In this document: one piece after another, positions 49,102 through 60,429 of the stretch
How the letters are laid out: every line of letters begins with the position of its first letter
Position numbering within the stretch: the first letter of the stretch is position 1
Source of the DNA: Shewanella violacea DSS12
Lineage (GTDB): Bacteria > Pseudomonadota > Gammaproteobacteria > Enterobacterales > Shewanellaceae
Length of the DNA: 64,000 nucleotides
Direction: 5' to 3'
NCBI RefSeq assembly: GCF_000091325.1
Contig: NC_014012.1
Coordinates: 1-64,000, forward strand
The notes under the pieces: generated by a model
What the model saw: only the letters and a program-made list of their open reading frames with translations
Told to the model about the DNA's origin: nothing
Databases searched by the model: none
Made by a program: the position numbers and the translations under genes

Positions 49102-49542
49102 TTAGCTTATCAGCAGAACCGCATCACCTTCACGGATAACCCCATCGTTCAATACCCGACAGGTGACACCACCGCGCCAATCTGGTGTTAGTGCAGCTTC
49201 GAGTCCGGCATGGGAAATTTCCATCTTCTTACACGGATCTGTCTCGCCGGTGATCTCCAACTTGAGGTCACCTATCTCTAGTATCTTGCCTACATGTGCT
49301 GGAGTAAAACTCAGGCCTTCAACCAGTAAGTTAGCTCTACGAGTTGTCCAAGGTAGCATGGTATCAAGCTCACAACAGACGTTCAGCCATTGCTCTTTAG
49401 ACATGACAGTGACTTGTCGCTTACCTGGTCGGCCGAAAAAATCTTGTTCGACACCATGGGAGCAGGTGACATTTGCCTTAGTAACGAGTGTCATAGGCTG
49501 TTGCTTAATGGGTTTAAATCCGATGGCAATAAGTGTCGACAT
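49102..49542 (-). CDS. MOSC-domain protein
   Basis: This 146-residue protein is a minimal MOSC domain (molybdenum cofactor sulfurase C-terminal-like). QDFFGRPGKRQVTVMSKEQW, TRRANLLVEGL and GETDPCKKMEISHAGLEAAL, with the conserved Cys in DPCKKM, are typical. The family handles sulfur or N-hydroxylated substrates near Mo cofactors. It is next to tusA (35 bp), another sulfur-handling gene, which may reflect shared sulfur chemistry; that link is an inference. Confidence 0.88.
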   Translation of the reverse strand: MSTLIAIGFKPIKQQPMTLVTKANVTCSHGVEQDFFGRPGKRQVTVMSKEQWLNVCCELDTMLPWTTRRANLLVEGLSFTPAHVGKILEIGDLKLEITGETDPCKKMEISHAGLEAALTPDWRGGVTCRVLNDGVIREGDAVLLIS

Positions 49543-49576
49543 AGATGATTCCTTTATATGTTTATGTCAGTTAACT

Positions 49577-49846
49577 TCAGAGTCCTTTCTGTATTAGATA
49601 CTGATAAGGCGTTTTATCTGTGCTGCTTGAGATTAGTTTATGATCCATGAATTCACAGAAGCTGGGAATATCTCGTGTAGTGGCTGGATCGTCTGCAATG
49701 ATCAGCAGGGTCTCGCCGGCTTCCATTTTACGTACTGATTTACGCACCATCATCACAGGCTCCGGACATCTGAGTCCAATAGCATCAAGGTGATGGTCGG
49801 CTTGATTCATGCCATCGATAATCGTATCACTCACTCGGTCGCTCAT
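49577..49846 (-). CDS. tusA: Sulfur carrier protein TusA
   Basis: The product has 89 residues. [22 protein letters not shown] contains the persulfide-bearing Cys in the CPxP motif; [24 protein letters not shown] follows as in E. coli TusA. It passes sulfur from IscS toward 2-thiouridine synthesis in tRNA and molybdopterin. ATG 49846 follows GAGGA. It has a slightly longer N-terminus than E. coli (81). Confidence 0.96.
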   Translation of the reverse strand: MSDRVSDTIIDGMNQADHHLDAIGLRCPEPVMMVRKSVRKMEAGETLLIIADDPATTRDIPSFCEFMDHKLISSSTDKTPYQYLIQKGL

Positions 49847-49976
49847 AATTCCTCAACCATATATCTGCCATCGAACCTACTGCAATTCAGAGGTGAGGCG
49901 TGCTTGTAAAGAGTGACTAATATTACTCCAGCAAAAAGCTTTATCCAAGCTCTGAGGGGGATTTTGTGAGACTAGA

Positions 49977-50444
49977 TTAATTCGTGAGGGCAGCGAGTCG
50001 TGCCTTGGTTATTAGTTGTAGCTGCTCAGGCGCCAGTTCAATGTCTAATCCTCGCTGACCGCCGCTGACATATATTTGTAAGTGATTCTCTGCACTAATA
50101 TCTATGTAGGTCTTTAGGGTTTTCTTCTGTGCTATTGGACTGACACCTCCCAATTTATAGCCAGTAGATCTTTGCACATCATCGGCATTGGCCATGGCGG
50201 CTTTCTTAGCTTGCGCTGCCTTGGCTATGAGTTTCATATTGAGTTTGGAGTCGACGGGAATAATGGCAACCACAAGCTGTTTGCCATCGAGCTGAACGAC
50301 TAATGTCTTAAACACTTGTTCAAGCTGCAAACCTAATTTTTCTGCCGCTTCTAGCCCATAAGAGTCACAACCAGGCTGATGGTGATATTCATGTATGACG
50401 AATTCTATTTTGGCTTTCTTTAGTGCATTGATTGCTGGAGTCAT
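49977..50444 (-). CDS. ybaK: YbaK/EbsC aminoacyl-tRNA deacylase
   Basis: The product has 155 residues. MTPAINALKKAKIEFVIHEY, the KTLVV block, VDSKLNMKLIAKA and STGYKLGGVSPIAQKK are characteristic of YbaK, which hydrolyses misacylated Cys-tRNA-Pro. I take ATG 50444, overlapping the upstream stop (ATGA), over the longer ORF starting at 50465 inside the GNAT gene. Confidence 0.93.
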   Translation of the reverse strand: MTPAINALKKAKIEFVIHEYHHQPGCDSYGLEAAEKLGLQLEQVFKTLVVQLDGKQLVVAIIPVDSKLNMKLIAKAAQAKKAAMANADDVQRSTGYKLGGVSPIAQKKTLKTYIDISAENHLQIYVSGGQRGLDIELAPEQLQLITKARLAALTN

Positions 50445-50971
50445 GCTTGCCTCTGCTGCTCGCAATAAAAGTCATTTAGCTTTAACTTCATCACCAGTAC
50501 TTTCACTCCGTGATAGGTCACCTGTTCGACGGCCTTCCAGCCCATCTTCTTATACAGGCCACCTGAATGATCTTCTGTTTGTAGATAAAGTTCGCTTACC
50601 TGATGTTGTCTGGCTAAATCTAAGATGCCATTAATCAGGCACTGACCAATGGCTTTTCCTCTGTGAGCCTTATCGACGTAAACGCCGCCGAGCCAATGCG
50701 ATGTTTCAGGGTAAGTGGTCATCTCCTGAAATCTTAGCTGAGCTGACGCTATGACTTGGGTGCCGCAACCTTCATCTTGATGTGTTGCTAAGAGTATCTG
50801 GGGTAATTTGTCGCGATTAAGGTAATCCTTTAGTTTACTTTCCAAGGTTAAAGTCGAGCGACTAGAGTCATTGGCCCCCTGGTTCAAAGTAGGAGTACCC
50901 CATTCATCATTATACCATTTGGCTATTTGCGGAATCGCCTCGGGTTTATCTGCCAGTAATACCAGTTCCAT
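50441..50971 (-). CDS. GNAT-family N-acetyltransferase
   Basis: The product has 176 residues. The acetyl-CoA loop is visible at LGGVYVDKAHRGKAIGQCLI (R/QxxGxG/A), followed by ELYLQTEDHSGGLYKKMGWK. There is no indication of substrate. It is translationally coupled to ybaK by a 4-bp overlap, so the two are an operon. Confidence 0.9.
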   Translation of the reverse strand: MELVLLADKPEAIPQIAKWYNDEWGTPTLNQGANDSSRSTLTLESKLKDYLNRDKLPQILLATHQDEGCGTQVIASAQLRFQEMTTYPETSHWLGGVYVDKAHRGKAIGQCLINGILDLARQHQVSELYLQTEDHSGGLYKKMGWKAVEQVTYHGVKVLVMKLKLNDFYCEQQRQA

Positions 50972-51311
50972 CTCTCGGCTCCAAAAAATCTGCGAGTCCT
51001 AGTTTTGACAGGTTACTCACTTTTGGTCAAGAGTCATTTTTTTAAGAAGGAGTAACGCTAGACTTGATATAATATCTGTGTGTTTTTATAAAAATGTTCC
51101 ACGTGGAACATAAACAACAATGTCTTATTTTGTGTGGATACTAATGTTTTCTAAGTATTATATGCTGAAAATTTAGATCCCACAGCCATAGCTGTTGTGT
51201 TGCTCGCTTGTTTCTGGTTTGTTAATCTTTATTGGTTGGTAAGGGTTGTTTAGGGGGAGGAGAAGAGTAAAATCACTCAAAATTGTTAGCTATTAAATAA
51301 AGGATTATTAA
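50972..51311. other. Divergent intergenic region with a parS site
   Basis: No gene. It holds parS site 6 and, near 51240-51300, the Shine-Dalgarno and promoter of the HpaA-like lipoprotein gene. The rest is AT-rich. Confidence 0.5.
51095..51110. promoter_or_regulatory. parS: parS site 6 (perfect 16/16), intergenic
   Basis: TGTTCCACGTGGAACA lies between the GNAT and HpaA-like genes, flanked by A/T-rich DNA. Confidence 0.85.
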
Positions 51312-52139
51312 ATGAAGCAATCCCTTGCTCTACTTATCTCTATCTCATTATGTGCATGCTCTGCTATTCCAGTAAAGAAGGAGTCTGGAAGAGTGGATAC
51401 AAATTTTGATTTTGGTGCACAAAGTGCGTCAGTGGATAAGAAAATTGCCATCGTAAAACCAACAGGTGTATTTACTGTGTATCAACAGATGGTTTCAAAT
51501 CAAAATTCAATGCTTGTTAACCTTGGGGTACGTCAAGAAAGAAAAGACTCATTTGTTCAGGTCAGAGATCATTATAATCAAGAGGTAAGAAAAGCATTTC
51601 AAAACGGAGTTGAAATTTTGATTACTCGAAAGGGTTTTACATATACCGGCCCTTATGAGACTTTTGATGAGATCACCTATGGTGATAAAAAGAATAGTTA
51701 TTTGGCGATTGTACCTAAATTTGATATAAAAGTCGGTAAGGCAGATGTGAAAAGAAAGTCTTTTTCTTCTTATGCGCAGGAGAAGGGATTCATAAAAATA
51801 GATGGCTCTTTTGTACTTAAATTTATTGAGCCATTAACGGGGCAAGTCATGGCTCAGAAGCGTGTGGATTTAAGCAGCCTTAATATTGCAGAGCCCTATA
51901 TTACGCAATGGGAAACTAAAGCTAGTGGTGGAGGGTTAATATCCGGAGCTATTGGTGGAGCAATAAAGCACGCTAGTAAGCCTGATGTTTTGGTTGATAA
52001 CGTAGAAAAAGCTTATGCTAATGCAATGACCAAGTTTTACCAAGGCTCAATGAAGCAACTAGTAAAGTATGTCTCAACTGAAGAAATAAATAGCTTTGAA
52101 GCAGATGTTAAAGAATTGAAGGGAATTAAGCGGTATTAA
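51312..52139 (+). CDS. HpaA-family lipoprotein
   Basis: The product has 275 residues. The lipobox LCAC in LLISISLCACSAIP gives an acylated Cys. The C-terminal two thirds parallels HpaA (neuraminyllactose-binding hemagglutinin, PF05211) of Helicobacter: NSYLAIVPKFDIKVGKADVKRK, KGFIKIDGSFVLKFIEPLTGQ, KRVDLSSLNIAEP, and the closing FEADVKELKGIKR compares with YQKDAKELKNKR in HpaA. In Helicobacter HpaA is a surface lipoprotein; the role in this organism is unknown. Lower GC than neighbours. It is a single gene with its own terminator. Confidence 0.78.
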   Translation: MKQSLALLISISLCACSAIPVKKESGRVDTNFDFGAQSASVDKKIAIVKPTGVFTVYQQMVSNQNSMLVNLGVRQERKDSFVQVRDHYNQEVRKAFQNGVEILITRKGFTYTGPYETFDEITYGDKKNSYLAIVPKFDIKVGKADVKRKSFSSYAQEKGFIKIDGSFVLKFIEPLTGQVMAQKRVDLSSLNIAEPYITQWETKASGGGLISGAIGGAIKHASKPDVLVDNVEKAYANAMTKFYQGSMKQLVKYVSTEEINSFEADVKELKGIKRY

Positions 52140-52155
52140 TTATTATTCCTGAATA

Positions 52156-52182
52156 AAAAGGCCAGCATATGCTGGCCTTTTT
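52156..52182. terminator. Strong bidirectional terminator
   Basis: AAAAAGGCCAGC-AT-AT-GCTGGCCTTTTT, a near-perfect stem between the HpaA-like gene and fadA. Confidence 0.9.
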
Positions 52183-52211
52183 ATTATGAGACGGCTAGTT
52201 TATGAAACTTA

Positions 52212-53393
<1,182 letters not shown>

Positions 53394-55547
53394 TTATTTA
53401 GACTGGTAGTAGCTGCCATTGTTTGCGGCAAGTTCACGCATGGCATCTGTTACTTGATATAGGCCACCTAAGTGAGCATATTTATCGGCGAGAGCGACGA
53501 AGTTTGCGACGCCCATGGTATCTATATAGCGGAATACACCGCCTCGGAATGGTGGGAAACCTAGACCGTAAACCAGACCCATATCCGCTTCAGCAGGTGA
53601 AGCGATAATGCCTTCTTCGAGACAACGCACGGTTTCTATGATCATAGGGATCATAGTGCGGGCGATGATCTCATCGGACTCGAATTGCTTAAGTTCGCCA
53701 AATTCGGCACCTAGCAGTTCATAGCTAACGGCATCGACATCTTTCTTCGGCTTGCCACGACGGTCGACAGAGTAAGCATAGAAACCTTTGCTGTTCTTCT
53801 GACCGAAGCGTTCAGCTCCGAACATGATATCGATAGCATCTTTGCCATCTTTCGCCATGCGATCCGGGAAGCCTTCAGCCATAACGGCCTGTGCGTGATG
53901 ACCCGTGTCTAAACCGACAACATCCAGTAGGTATGCTGGGCCCATAGGCCAACCAAACTGTTTTTCCATTACCTTATCGATAGCGGCGAAATCACCGCCA
54001 TCGGCGAGTAGGCCACAAAAACCTGCAAAGTAAGGGAACAGCACACGGTTAATGAAGAAGCCAGGACAATCATTAACTACGATAGGTGTCTTACCCATCT
54101 TGCTGGCGTAAGCGACTACAGTCGCAATCGTCTCTTCCGAGCTGTTCTCACCACGAATAATTTCAACCAGTGGCATCTTATGTACCGGGTTGAAGAAGTG
54201 CATGCCACAGAAACGCTCAGGCTTGTTTAGCGCCTTAGCTAGCAGGTTTATCGAGATGGTAGATGTATTAGAGGTGATGATGGCGTCGTCGGCAACATGC
54301 TGCTCAACTTCGGCCAGTACCATAGATTTGACTTTAGGGTGCTCGACAACGGCTTCGACGACAAGGTCGACATCTTTGACCGGAGCATAGTCCAGAGTCG
54401 CTGTGATGTTGTTAAGTACCTTAGCCATCTTCTCTGGTGTAGAGCGACCACGTTTAATTTGCGCTGCAAGCAGCTTAGATGCTTCACCCAGACCTAAGTC
54501 CAGAGCTGGCTGTGCAATATCTTTCATGACGATAGGAGTGCCTTTACTGGCACTCTGGTAGGCGATACCGCCACCCATGATGCCTGCACCTAGTACGGCA
54601 GCCGTGTCGACTTTCTTAGCCAGTTTACCGGCCTTCTTAGCCTTACCTTTTACTAGCTGATCATTGAGGAAGATACCGATCAATGCCTGAGTCACATCTG
54701 TCTTGGCCAGCTTAACAAAGGCCTGATGTTCTATCTTAAGGGCTTCATCTCGCCCAAGGTTAGCGGCTTTTTCTATGACGCTGATGGCTGTCATAGGTGC
54801 CGGGTAATGCTTGCCCGCTATCTTGAAAACCATGCCTTTGGCAGTGGCGAATGACATCATGGCTTCTAGCTTAGGCAGTGTCAGTGGAGCCTGCTTTCGA
54901 GCGCGGCGAGTCTGCCAATCGAGTTTTTCTGCGACTGCATCCTTGAGCATCTGAATGGCTGAAGCTTGTAAATTTTCTGGGGCAACGATTGCGTCGATAG
55001 CGCCGACTTTAAGCGCCGCTTCCGGACGTTGGTCTTTACCGCTAGTGATCCACTCGAGCGCGTTATCCGCACCGATTAGACGTGGCAAGCGAACCGTGCC
55101 TCCAAAACCTGGAACCAGTCCTAGCTTAGACTCAGGTAATCCCACTCTTGCTGTGGTATCGGCAATACGGAAGTCGGTAGCTAGTACGGTTTCGAAACCG
55201 CCACCTAGTGCAAAGCCGTTGATGGCTGAGATAGTTGGAAAGGGAAGATCTTCTAACTTATTAAATACGACATTCGCTTCAGCTATCCAAGGGAGTAGCA
55301 CACTATCGTCTTGGGCGAACAAGCCTAAGAATTCAGTGATGTCGGCGCCAACGATGAAGGCGCCTTTACCTGAAGTCAGGACTAGAGCTTGGATGTCTGA
55401 ATTTTGCTGGATTGCATCGAGTGCAGCGTTAAGAGAGTTAATCGTTTCTCTATCTAACTTGTTGACTGAACCCGGTGCGTTAAAGCATAGCCGAGCGATA
55501 TTATCTTCAAGTAACTCAACCTGAATCGTAGGACTTTGGTAGATCAT
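53394..55547 (-). CDS. fadB: Multifunctional fatty acid oxidation complex subunit alpha
   Basis: The product has 717 residues. The N-terminal crotonase fold (enoyl-CoA hydratase/isomerase) has [15 protein letters not shown]. The 3-hydroxyacyl-CoA dehydrogenase begins with [14 protein letters not shown] (NAD loop), with [19 protein letters not shown] and [14 protein letters not shown] use ATG 55547 ([12 protein letters not shown]), the normal start, over the longer ORF from 55607. A PsrA-like operator lies upstream. Confidence 0.97.
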   Translation of the reverse strand: MIYQSPTIQVELLEDNIARLCFNAPGSVNKLDRETINSLNAALDAIQQNSDIQALVLTSGKGAFIVGADITEFLGLFAQDDSVLLPWIAEANVVFNKLEDLPFPTISAINGFALGGGFETVLATDFRIADTTARVGLPESKLGLVPGFGGTVRLPRLIGADNALEWITSGKDQRPEAALKVGAIDAIVAPENLQASAIQMLKDAVAEKLDWQTRRARKQAPLTLPKLEAMMSFATAKGMVFKIAGKHYPAPMTAISVIEKAANLGRDEALKIEHQAFVKLAKTDVTQALIGIFLNDQLVKGKAKKAGKLAKKVDTAAVLGAGIMGGGIAYQSASKGTPIVMKDIAQPALDLGLGEASKLLAAQIKRGRSTPEKMAKVLNNITATLDYAPVKDVDLVVEAVVEHPKVKSMVLAEVEQHVADDAIITSNTSTISINLLAKALNKPERFCGMHFFNPVHKMPLVEIIRGENSSEETIATVVAYASKMGKTPIVVNDCPGFFINRVLFPYFAGFCGLLADGGDFAAIDKVMEKQFGWPMGPAYLLDVVGLDTGHHAQAVMAEGFPDRMAKDGKDAIDIMFGAERFGQKNSKGFYAYSVDRRGKPKKDVDAVSYELLGAEFGELKQFESDEIIARTMIPMIIETVRCLEEGIIASPAEADMGLVYGLGFPPFRGGVFRYIDTMGVANFVALADKYAHLGGLYQVTDAMRELAANNGSYYQSK

Positions 55548-55662
55548 TGCTTGCTTCCTTTTGCGTGATACCCGTCGTGGTTTTTCTATCTCAGCGCAGG
55601 TCATCATCTGACCACTTGTTACTCAGTGTGCGACGAATTTAAACAAATTACAACACCCAATT

Positions 55663-55676
55663 TAAACGCTTGTTTG
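55663..55676. promoter_or_regulatory. PsrA-like operator between fadB and pepQ
   Basis: TAAACGCTTGTTTG fits the CAAAC-N(2-4)-GTTTG pattern of PsrA, known in Shewanella and Pseudomonas as a fatty-acid-responsive repressor of fad genes. It sits about 115 bp upstream of fadB. Matching by eye only. Confidence 0.45.
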
Positions 55677-55834
55677 ACTGCCTCTTGGGTGGCGGTATTT
55701 TTAAGCTTTATGTTAGACTGTTTTTAGATACTAAACAGGCATAAATAGTCTAGTTAAGTGGTACTAAAAAGCGAGTCAGACACTTATTTATACCTTATTT
55801 AGTAATAAGTACAATTAACAACAGGACATAGCTC

Positions 55835-57154
55835 ATGGATAAGCTCGCTAGCCATTACCTTGCTCACATCGCAGAATTGAACCGTCGTGTGACGGATATC
55901 GTTACCCGAGGGAATTTATCTGGCCTAGTGATCCATTCTGGTCAGCCTCATCGCCAGTTTTTAGACGATATCGATTATCCCTTTAAGGTCAATCCACACT
56001 TTAAGGCCTGGTTACCCATCTTGGATAATCCCCACTGCTGGTTGCTAGTTAATGGTCGGGATAAGCCGCAATTAATCTTCTATCGTCCGGTAGATTTTTG
56101 GCATAAAGTTGCCGATGTTCCCGATGCATTTTGGAGTGAGCATGTGGAGATTAAACTGCTAACCAAAGCCGACAAGGTTGCCGAGTTGTTGCCAAGGGAC
56201 ATCAGCAAATGGGCCTATATAGGTGAGCATTTAGATGTTGCCGAGGTGCTTGGATTTAAGACCAGAAATCCAGATGCTGTGATGAGTTACCTTCACTATC
56301 ATAGAGCGACTAAGACCCAGTATGAGCTCGAATGTATGCGCCGTTCTAACGAGATCGCTGTACAGGGTCATGTGGCTGCTAAAAATGCCTTCTATAACGG
56401 CGGCAGTGAATTTGGGATCCAGCAGGAATATCTGAAGGCTTCTTGCCAGGGCGAGAATGAGGTTCCCTACGGCAATATCATAGCGCTTAACCAGAATGCT
56501 TCGATTCTACATTACACTAAGCTGGAACATGCCAGTCCTCACCCGAGAAAGTCCTTTCTTATCGATGCTGGGGCGAATTTTTTTGGCTATGCGTCGGATA
56601 TTACCCGTACCTATGCCTTCGAGAAAAATATCTTCAGTGACTTGATTGAGGCGATGAACAAGGCGCAGCTTGAGCTGGTAGATATGATGAGGCCGGGTCT
56701 AAAATATGTTGATTTACATATTGAGACCCATAAAAAAATTGCCCAGATCATGTTAGATTTTAATATGGCGAGTGGAGATGTAGAAGGCTTAGTCGAGCAG
56801 GGGATCACAGCTGTCTTTTTCCCCCATGGCCTAGGTCATATGTTAGGCCTACAAGTTCATGATATGGGAGGCTACCTTCATGATGAACGCGGCACTCATA
56901 TTGCCGCACCAGATGCGCATCCCTTCCTGCGCTGCACTCGTACCTTAGCCGTAAATCAGGTACTGACTATCGAGCCAGGGATCTACATTATCGACTCTCT
57001 ACTCGACGGCTTGAAGCAAGACAAACGTCAGGCACAGATTAACTGGAACACCATAGATGAGTTACGTCCATTTGGCGGCATTCGCATCGAAGATAATGTC
57101 ATCGTTCATGGTGATAGAAACGAGAATATGACTCGCGATTGTGGTTTAGCCTGA
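55835..57154 (+). CDS. pepQ: Xaa-Pro dipeptidase
   Basis: This 439-residue protein is of the pita-bread metallopeptidase family. [16 protein letters not shown] (two Asp ligands), [15 protein letters not shown] (His), TIEPGIYI (Glu) and RIEDNVIV (Glu) form the dinuclear metal site. It cleaves Xaa-Pro dipeptides. Same length class as E. coli PepQ (443). It starts the pepQ-yigZ-trkH-hemG series, gene order as in E. coli. Confidence 0.97.
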   Translation: MDKLASHYLAHIAELNRRVTDIVTRGNLSGLVIHSGQPHRQFLDDIDYPFKVNPHFKAWLPILDNPHCWLLVNGRDKPQLIFYRPVDFWHKVADVPDAFWSEHVEIKLLTKADKVAELLPRDISKWAYIGEHLDVAEVLGFKTRNPDAVMSYLHYHRATKTQYELECMRRSNEIAVQGHVAAKNAFYNGGSEFGIQQEYLKASCQGENEVPYGNIIALNQNASILHYTKLEHASPHPRKSFLIDAGANFFGYASDITRTYAFEKNIFSDLIEAMNKAQLELVDMMRPGLKYVDLHIETHKKIAQIMLDFNMASGDVEGLVEQGITAVFFPHGLGHMLGLQVHDMGGYLHDERGTHIAAPDAHPFLRCTRTLAVNQVLTIEPGIYIIDSLLDGLKQDKRQAQINWNTIDELRPFGGIRIEDNVIVHGDRNENMTRDCGLA

Positions 57155-57247
57155 TAGATCACCACCGGATATTTATTTATCGGTAATAGAAGTAAGGATA
57201 ATTTATAATTTACACAATTGTATTTAACTCGCTTAGGGAAACTCCTA

Positions 57248-57865
57248 TTGATTGATAGTTATCAGATCCCATCTGTCGACTTAGTCGTAGAAGAAGAGAT
57301 AAAGCATAGCCGCTTTATCTCTTTTCTTTTTCACTGCCAGTCTACCGATGAGCTGAAGTGTGTACTCACTAAGGTTAGGGCGGAATATCCCGGAGCTAAC
57401 CATTATTGCTATGCGTTTGTGAGTGCTGAACCTGGTAACAGCATGGCTATTGGTTCCAGCGATGATGGAGAGCCAGCCGGAAGTGCGGGGCGTCCCATGT
57501 TGGCCACTCTACAGGGTTCAAATGTGGGTGAGATAGGTGCCATAGTGGTGCGCTACTTCGGCGGGACTAAACTCGGAGTCGGTGGTTTAGTCAGGGCCTA
57601 TAGTTCAGGTGTCAGACAAGGACTTATCCAGTTACAAACTCAGCTGAAACAGATCCGTTACCCGGGTCTATTGGAGTGTGAGTATAGCCAGCTTCAGGAT
57701 GTAGAGTATCTGCTTAATTTGTGTGACGGTGTGATATCAGACCGATGCTTTACCGATAAGGTGCTGGTGACCTTTGAGCTTCCTAAGCGCTATCAAGACA
57801 AACTAAATACTGACTTAGCCACCATGAGCCAGGGCAAGTTAAAAGCTAATTTCGAGCTGGAGTGA
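57248..57865 (+). CDS. yigZ: IMPACT/YigZ family protein
   Basis: The product has 205 residues. SDDGEPAGSAGRPMLATLQG and VRYFGGTKLGVGGLVRAYSSGVRQ are the IMPACT signatures. Members bind RNA or ribosomes in translation control; the bacterial role is unclear. No ATG fits. I choose TTG at 57248, with AGGGA eight bases upstream and near-E. coli length (204), over TTG at 57218. Confidence 0.92.
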   Translation: MIDSYQIPSVDLVVEEEIKHSRFISFLFHCQSTDELKCVLTKVRAEYPGANHYCYAFVSAEPGNSMAIGSSDDGEPAGSAGRPMLATLQGSNVGEIGAIVVRYFGGTKLGVGGLVRAYSSGVRQGLIQLQTQLKQIRYPGLLECEYSQLQDVEYLLNLCDGVISDRCFTDKVLVTFELPKRYQDKLNTDLATMSQGKLKANFELE

Positions 57866-58019
57866 GCTCTGACTTAGGTATGCTTACTCGATGATTAAGC
57901 TAGATGATTTGTCCCTGTGCTGAGTTATCGAAATGTGCGAAAATAACAAAGTTGTGCACTTTTCCTTACTCTCATATTATGGGAAGTGGCTTTTGCTAAT
58001 GAATAATAAATAGGCCCTG

Positions 58020-59477
58020 ATGCAATATAGAACGATAATAAGAATAACAGGTTTGCTTATGGGCTTGTTCTCCCTGTCTCTACTGCCGCCAGCTTTGGTG
58101 GCGGTGATCTATAAAGATGGTGGCGGAACTGCATTTATTCAGGCGTTTGTATTGAGTCTATTCCTAGGTTTCATACTCTGGTACCCCAATCGAAGGCACA
58201 AGAAAGATCTACGCACCCGCGAAGGCTTCCTCCTAGTAGTGCTTTTTTGGGGAGTGCTGGGTTCTATCGGTGCTGTACCATTTATTTTTTCCAGCCAGCC
58301 GGACTTATCTATTACAGATAGCTTCTTCGAGTCTTTTTCAGCCTTAACCACCACAGGTGCCACTGTGATCGTGGGCTTAGATTATCTACCTAAAGCCATA
58401 CTCTTTTATCGGCATCTACTGCAATGGTTAGGAGGAATGGGGATCATTGTCTTGGCCGTCGCTATTCTGCCTGTACTCGGTATCGGAGGGATGCAGTTAT
58501 ATCGCGCCGAAATGCCCGGGCCGGTGAAAGATAGTAAGATGACCCCTAGGATAGCCGAGACTGCTAAGGCTTTATGGTATATCTATTTTTTACTGACCGT
58601 CGCCTGTGCTTTCTCTTACTGGGTGGCAGGAATGAATGTCTTCGATGCTATCTGCCACTCTTTCTCGACTATCGCAATTGGCGGTTTCTCTACCTATGAT
58701 GCAAGTATCGGCCACTTCGATAGCCCGGCAATTAACATGGTCTGTGTGGTTTTCCTCTTGATTGCAGCGCTTAATTTCAGCCTGCATTTTGCTGCCTTTA
58801 CCCGCCGCGGTATTAACCTCAGGGTTTATTTCAAAGACGCCGAGTTTAAGGTGCTGATTATAGTGCAGCTTGTGTTGACAGGGATCTGCTTCGCGACTCT
58901 GTATCACACGGGTATCTATGATTCACCGGAAGAGACCTTCGATTATGCCCTATTTCAGGCTGTGTCAATTTCGACAACTGCTGGATTCGGCACCGAGAGC
59001 TTCCACATGTGGCCGCTGTTTTTACCTATGTTACTTATCTTCTCCAGCTTTATCGGTGGCTGTGGTGGGTCCACAGCCGGTGGTATTAAGGTGATGCGGA
59101 TGATCTTGTTACTCAAGCAGGGCTCCCGCGAGCTTAAACGTCTGGTACACCCAAGAGGCATGTTCTCGATTCGGATCGGTAATAAAGCTTTGCCTGACCG
59201 TGTCATAGATGCTGTGTGGGGATTTTTCTCTGCTTACGCCCTGGTTTTTGTTATCTGTATGCTGGCATTATTAGCAATGGGGATGGATAATATCAGTGCC
59301 TTTAGTGCCACAGCTGCTTGCTTAAATAACTTAGGCCCAGGCTTAGGTGAAGTGGCCAGCAACTATGCCAGCATCAATGATGGTTCTAAATGGATACTCT
59401 TGCTGGCTATGTTATTTGGTCGACTCGAAGTCTTTACACTTCTGGTCTTGTTTACGCCTACTTTTTGGCGGAGTTAA
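58020..59477 (+). CDS. trkH: TrkH potassium uptake channel subunit (copy 1)
   Basis: The product has 485 residues with about ten spans and four KcsA-like pore loops. Visible filters include SALTTTGATVIVGLDYL, FSTIAIGGFSTYD, AVSISTTAGFGTE and the fourth in ATAACLNNLGPGL. It works with a TrkA peripheral NAD/nucleotide-binding subunit. The gene lies 154 bp after yigZ and before hemG, the E. coli order. A second TrkH with adjacent trkA lies at 62123-63565. Confidence 0.95.
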   Translation: MQYRTIIRITGLLMGLFSLSLLPPALVAVIYKDGGGTAFIQAFVLSLFLGFILWYPNRRHKKDLRTREGFLLVVLFWGVLGSIGAVPFIFSSQPDLSITDSFFESFSALTTTGATVIVGLDYLPKAILFYRHLLQWLGGMGIIVLAVAILPVLGIGGMQLYRAEMPGPVKDSKMTPRIAETAKALWYIYFLLTVACAFSYWVAGMNVFDAICHSFSTIAIGGFSTYDASIGHFDSPAINMVCVVFLLIAALNFSLHFAAFTRRGINLRVYFKDAEFKVLIIVQLVLTGICFATLYHTGIYDSPEETFDYALFQAVSISTTAGFGTESFHMWPLFLPMLLIFSSFIGGCGGSTAGGIKVMRMILLLKQGSRELKRLVHPRGMFSIRIGNKALPDRVIDAVWGFFSAYALVFVICMLALLAMGMDNISAFSATAACLNNLGPGLGEVASNYASINDGSKWILLLAMLFGRLEVFTLLVLFTPTFWRS

Positions 59478-59589
59478 GGGTAAATTAAACCTTTACCTTA
59501 TAGCTTTATTGGCTACATTTTTATTTAATCAGTATAGAGTGCCCATAAGTGGCCGCTTGCATTTCTACCTTCATTATTCAGGAATTATG

Positions 59590-60117
59590 ATGAGCAATAC
59601 GTTAATTATCTACTCCACCGTTGATGGCCAAACAAAAGCAATCTGTGAGCTTATGCAGGGGATCAGCGAAAGTGCGGGTGATAGCGTGACTTTGACTTCA
59701 TTGGAGGGGGCCCAAGGCTTAAACCTCTCTTACTTCGATAAGATCATGATTGGTGCCAGTATTCGTTACGGTAAGCACAGGCCTGAGCTTTATCAGTATA
59801 TTAATCGTCACCAAGCCGTGCTCAATGCCAAGAAAAATGCCTTTTTTACTGTGAATGTTGTTGCCAGAAAGCCGGAGAAGAACACCCCGGAAACCAACCC
59901 TTATATGAAGAAGTTTCTATCGCTTTCTTTATGGCAACCTCAGCAGCTAGGCGTTTTTGCCGGAAAGATTGATTACCCTAAGTACCGCTTCTTAGATAAG
60001 ACCATGATACGTTTCATCATGTGGATGACCAAAGGGCCGACGGATACCTCTGGCACCTATGATTTCACCGATTGGCAACGAGTCGAAGAGTTCGCTAAAG
60101 CTTTCGCTGGCAGATAA
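59590..60117 (+). CDS. hemG: Menaquinone-dependent protoporphyrinogen IX dehydrogenase
   Basis: This 175-residue flavodoxin-like protein begins MSNTLIIYSTVDGQTKAICE (FMN phosphate loop). IMIGASIRYGKHRPELYQYI and LWQPQQLGVFAGKIDYPKY are HemG blocks, including the long insert loop of this family. It oxidises protoporphyrinogen IX in heme synthesis. ATG 59590 is preferred; ATG 59587 is adjacent. Its 3' end is echoed twice downstream. Confidence 0.95.
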   Translation: MSNTLIIYSTVDGQTKAICELMQGISESAGDSVTLTSLEGAQGLNLSYFDKIMIGASIRYGKHRPELYQYINRHQAVLNAKKNAFFTVNVVARKPEKNTPETNPYMKKFLSLSLWQPQQLGVFAGKIDYPKYRFLDKTMIRFIMWMTKGPTDTSGTYDFTDWQRVEEFAKAFAGR

Positions 60118-60357
60118 TTCATTAGTTAAGAATATGTAGTGGATGACCAAGGGGTGTCAATGGATACCTCTGGCGCCTATGAAATCACCGATTGGTAACG
60201 AGTCGAAGAGTTCGCCAAGGCTTTTGCCGGCAGATAATTCATTAGTTAAGAATGTGTAGTGGATGACCAAGGGGTATCAATGGATACCTCAGGTACTTAT
60301 GATTTCACCGATTGGCAGCGAGTCGAAGAGTTCGCTAAGGCTTCGTCGGTAGATAGC
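60021..60357 (+). repeat. Three tandem copies of the hemG 3' end
   Basis: Units start GTGGATGACC at 60021 (in hemG), 60139 and 60259, period 118-120 bp. Each repeats GAGTCGAAGAGTTCGC, AGATAATTCATTAGTTAAGA and the codons for TDWQRVEEFAKAF. Only the first unit is in a full gene; the later ones carry a stop (GATTGGTAA in copy 2) or a deletion (copy 3). Confidence 0.9.
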
Positions 60358-60377
60358 TCTAGCTGTGATGAAAACTA

Positions 60378-60405
60378 AAAATGCCAGTCGAGAGACTGGC
60401 ATTTT
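60378..60405. terminator. Bidirectional terminator between hemG repeats and the ArsR gene
   Basis: AAAATGCCAGTC-GAGA-GACTGGCATTTT is a perfect stem, used by both converging genes. Confidence 0.88.
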
Positions 60406-60429
60406 GCTGCATAAAGTTATCGAAAAGAA

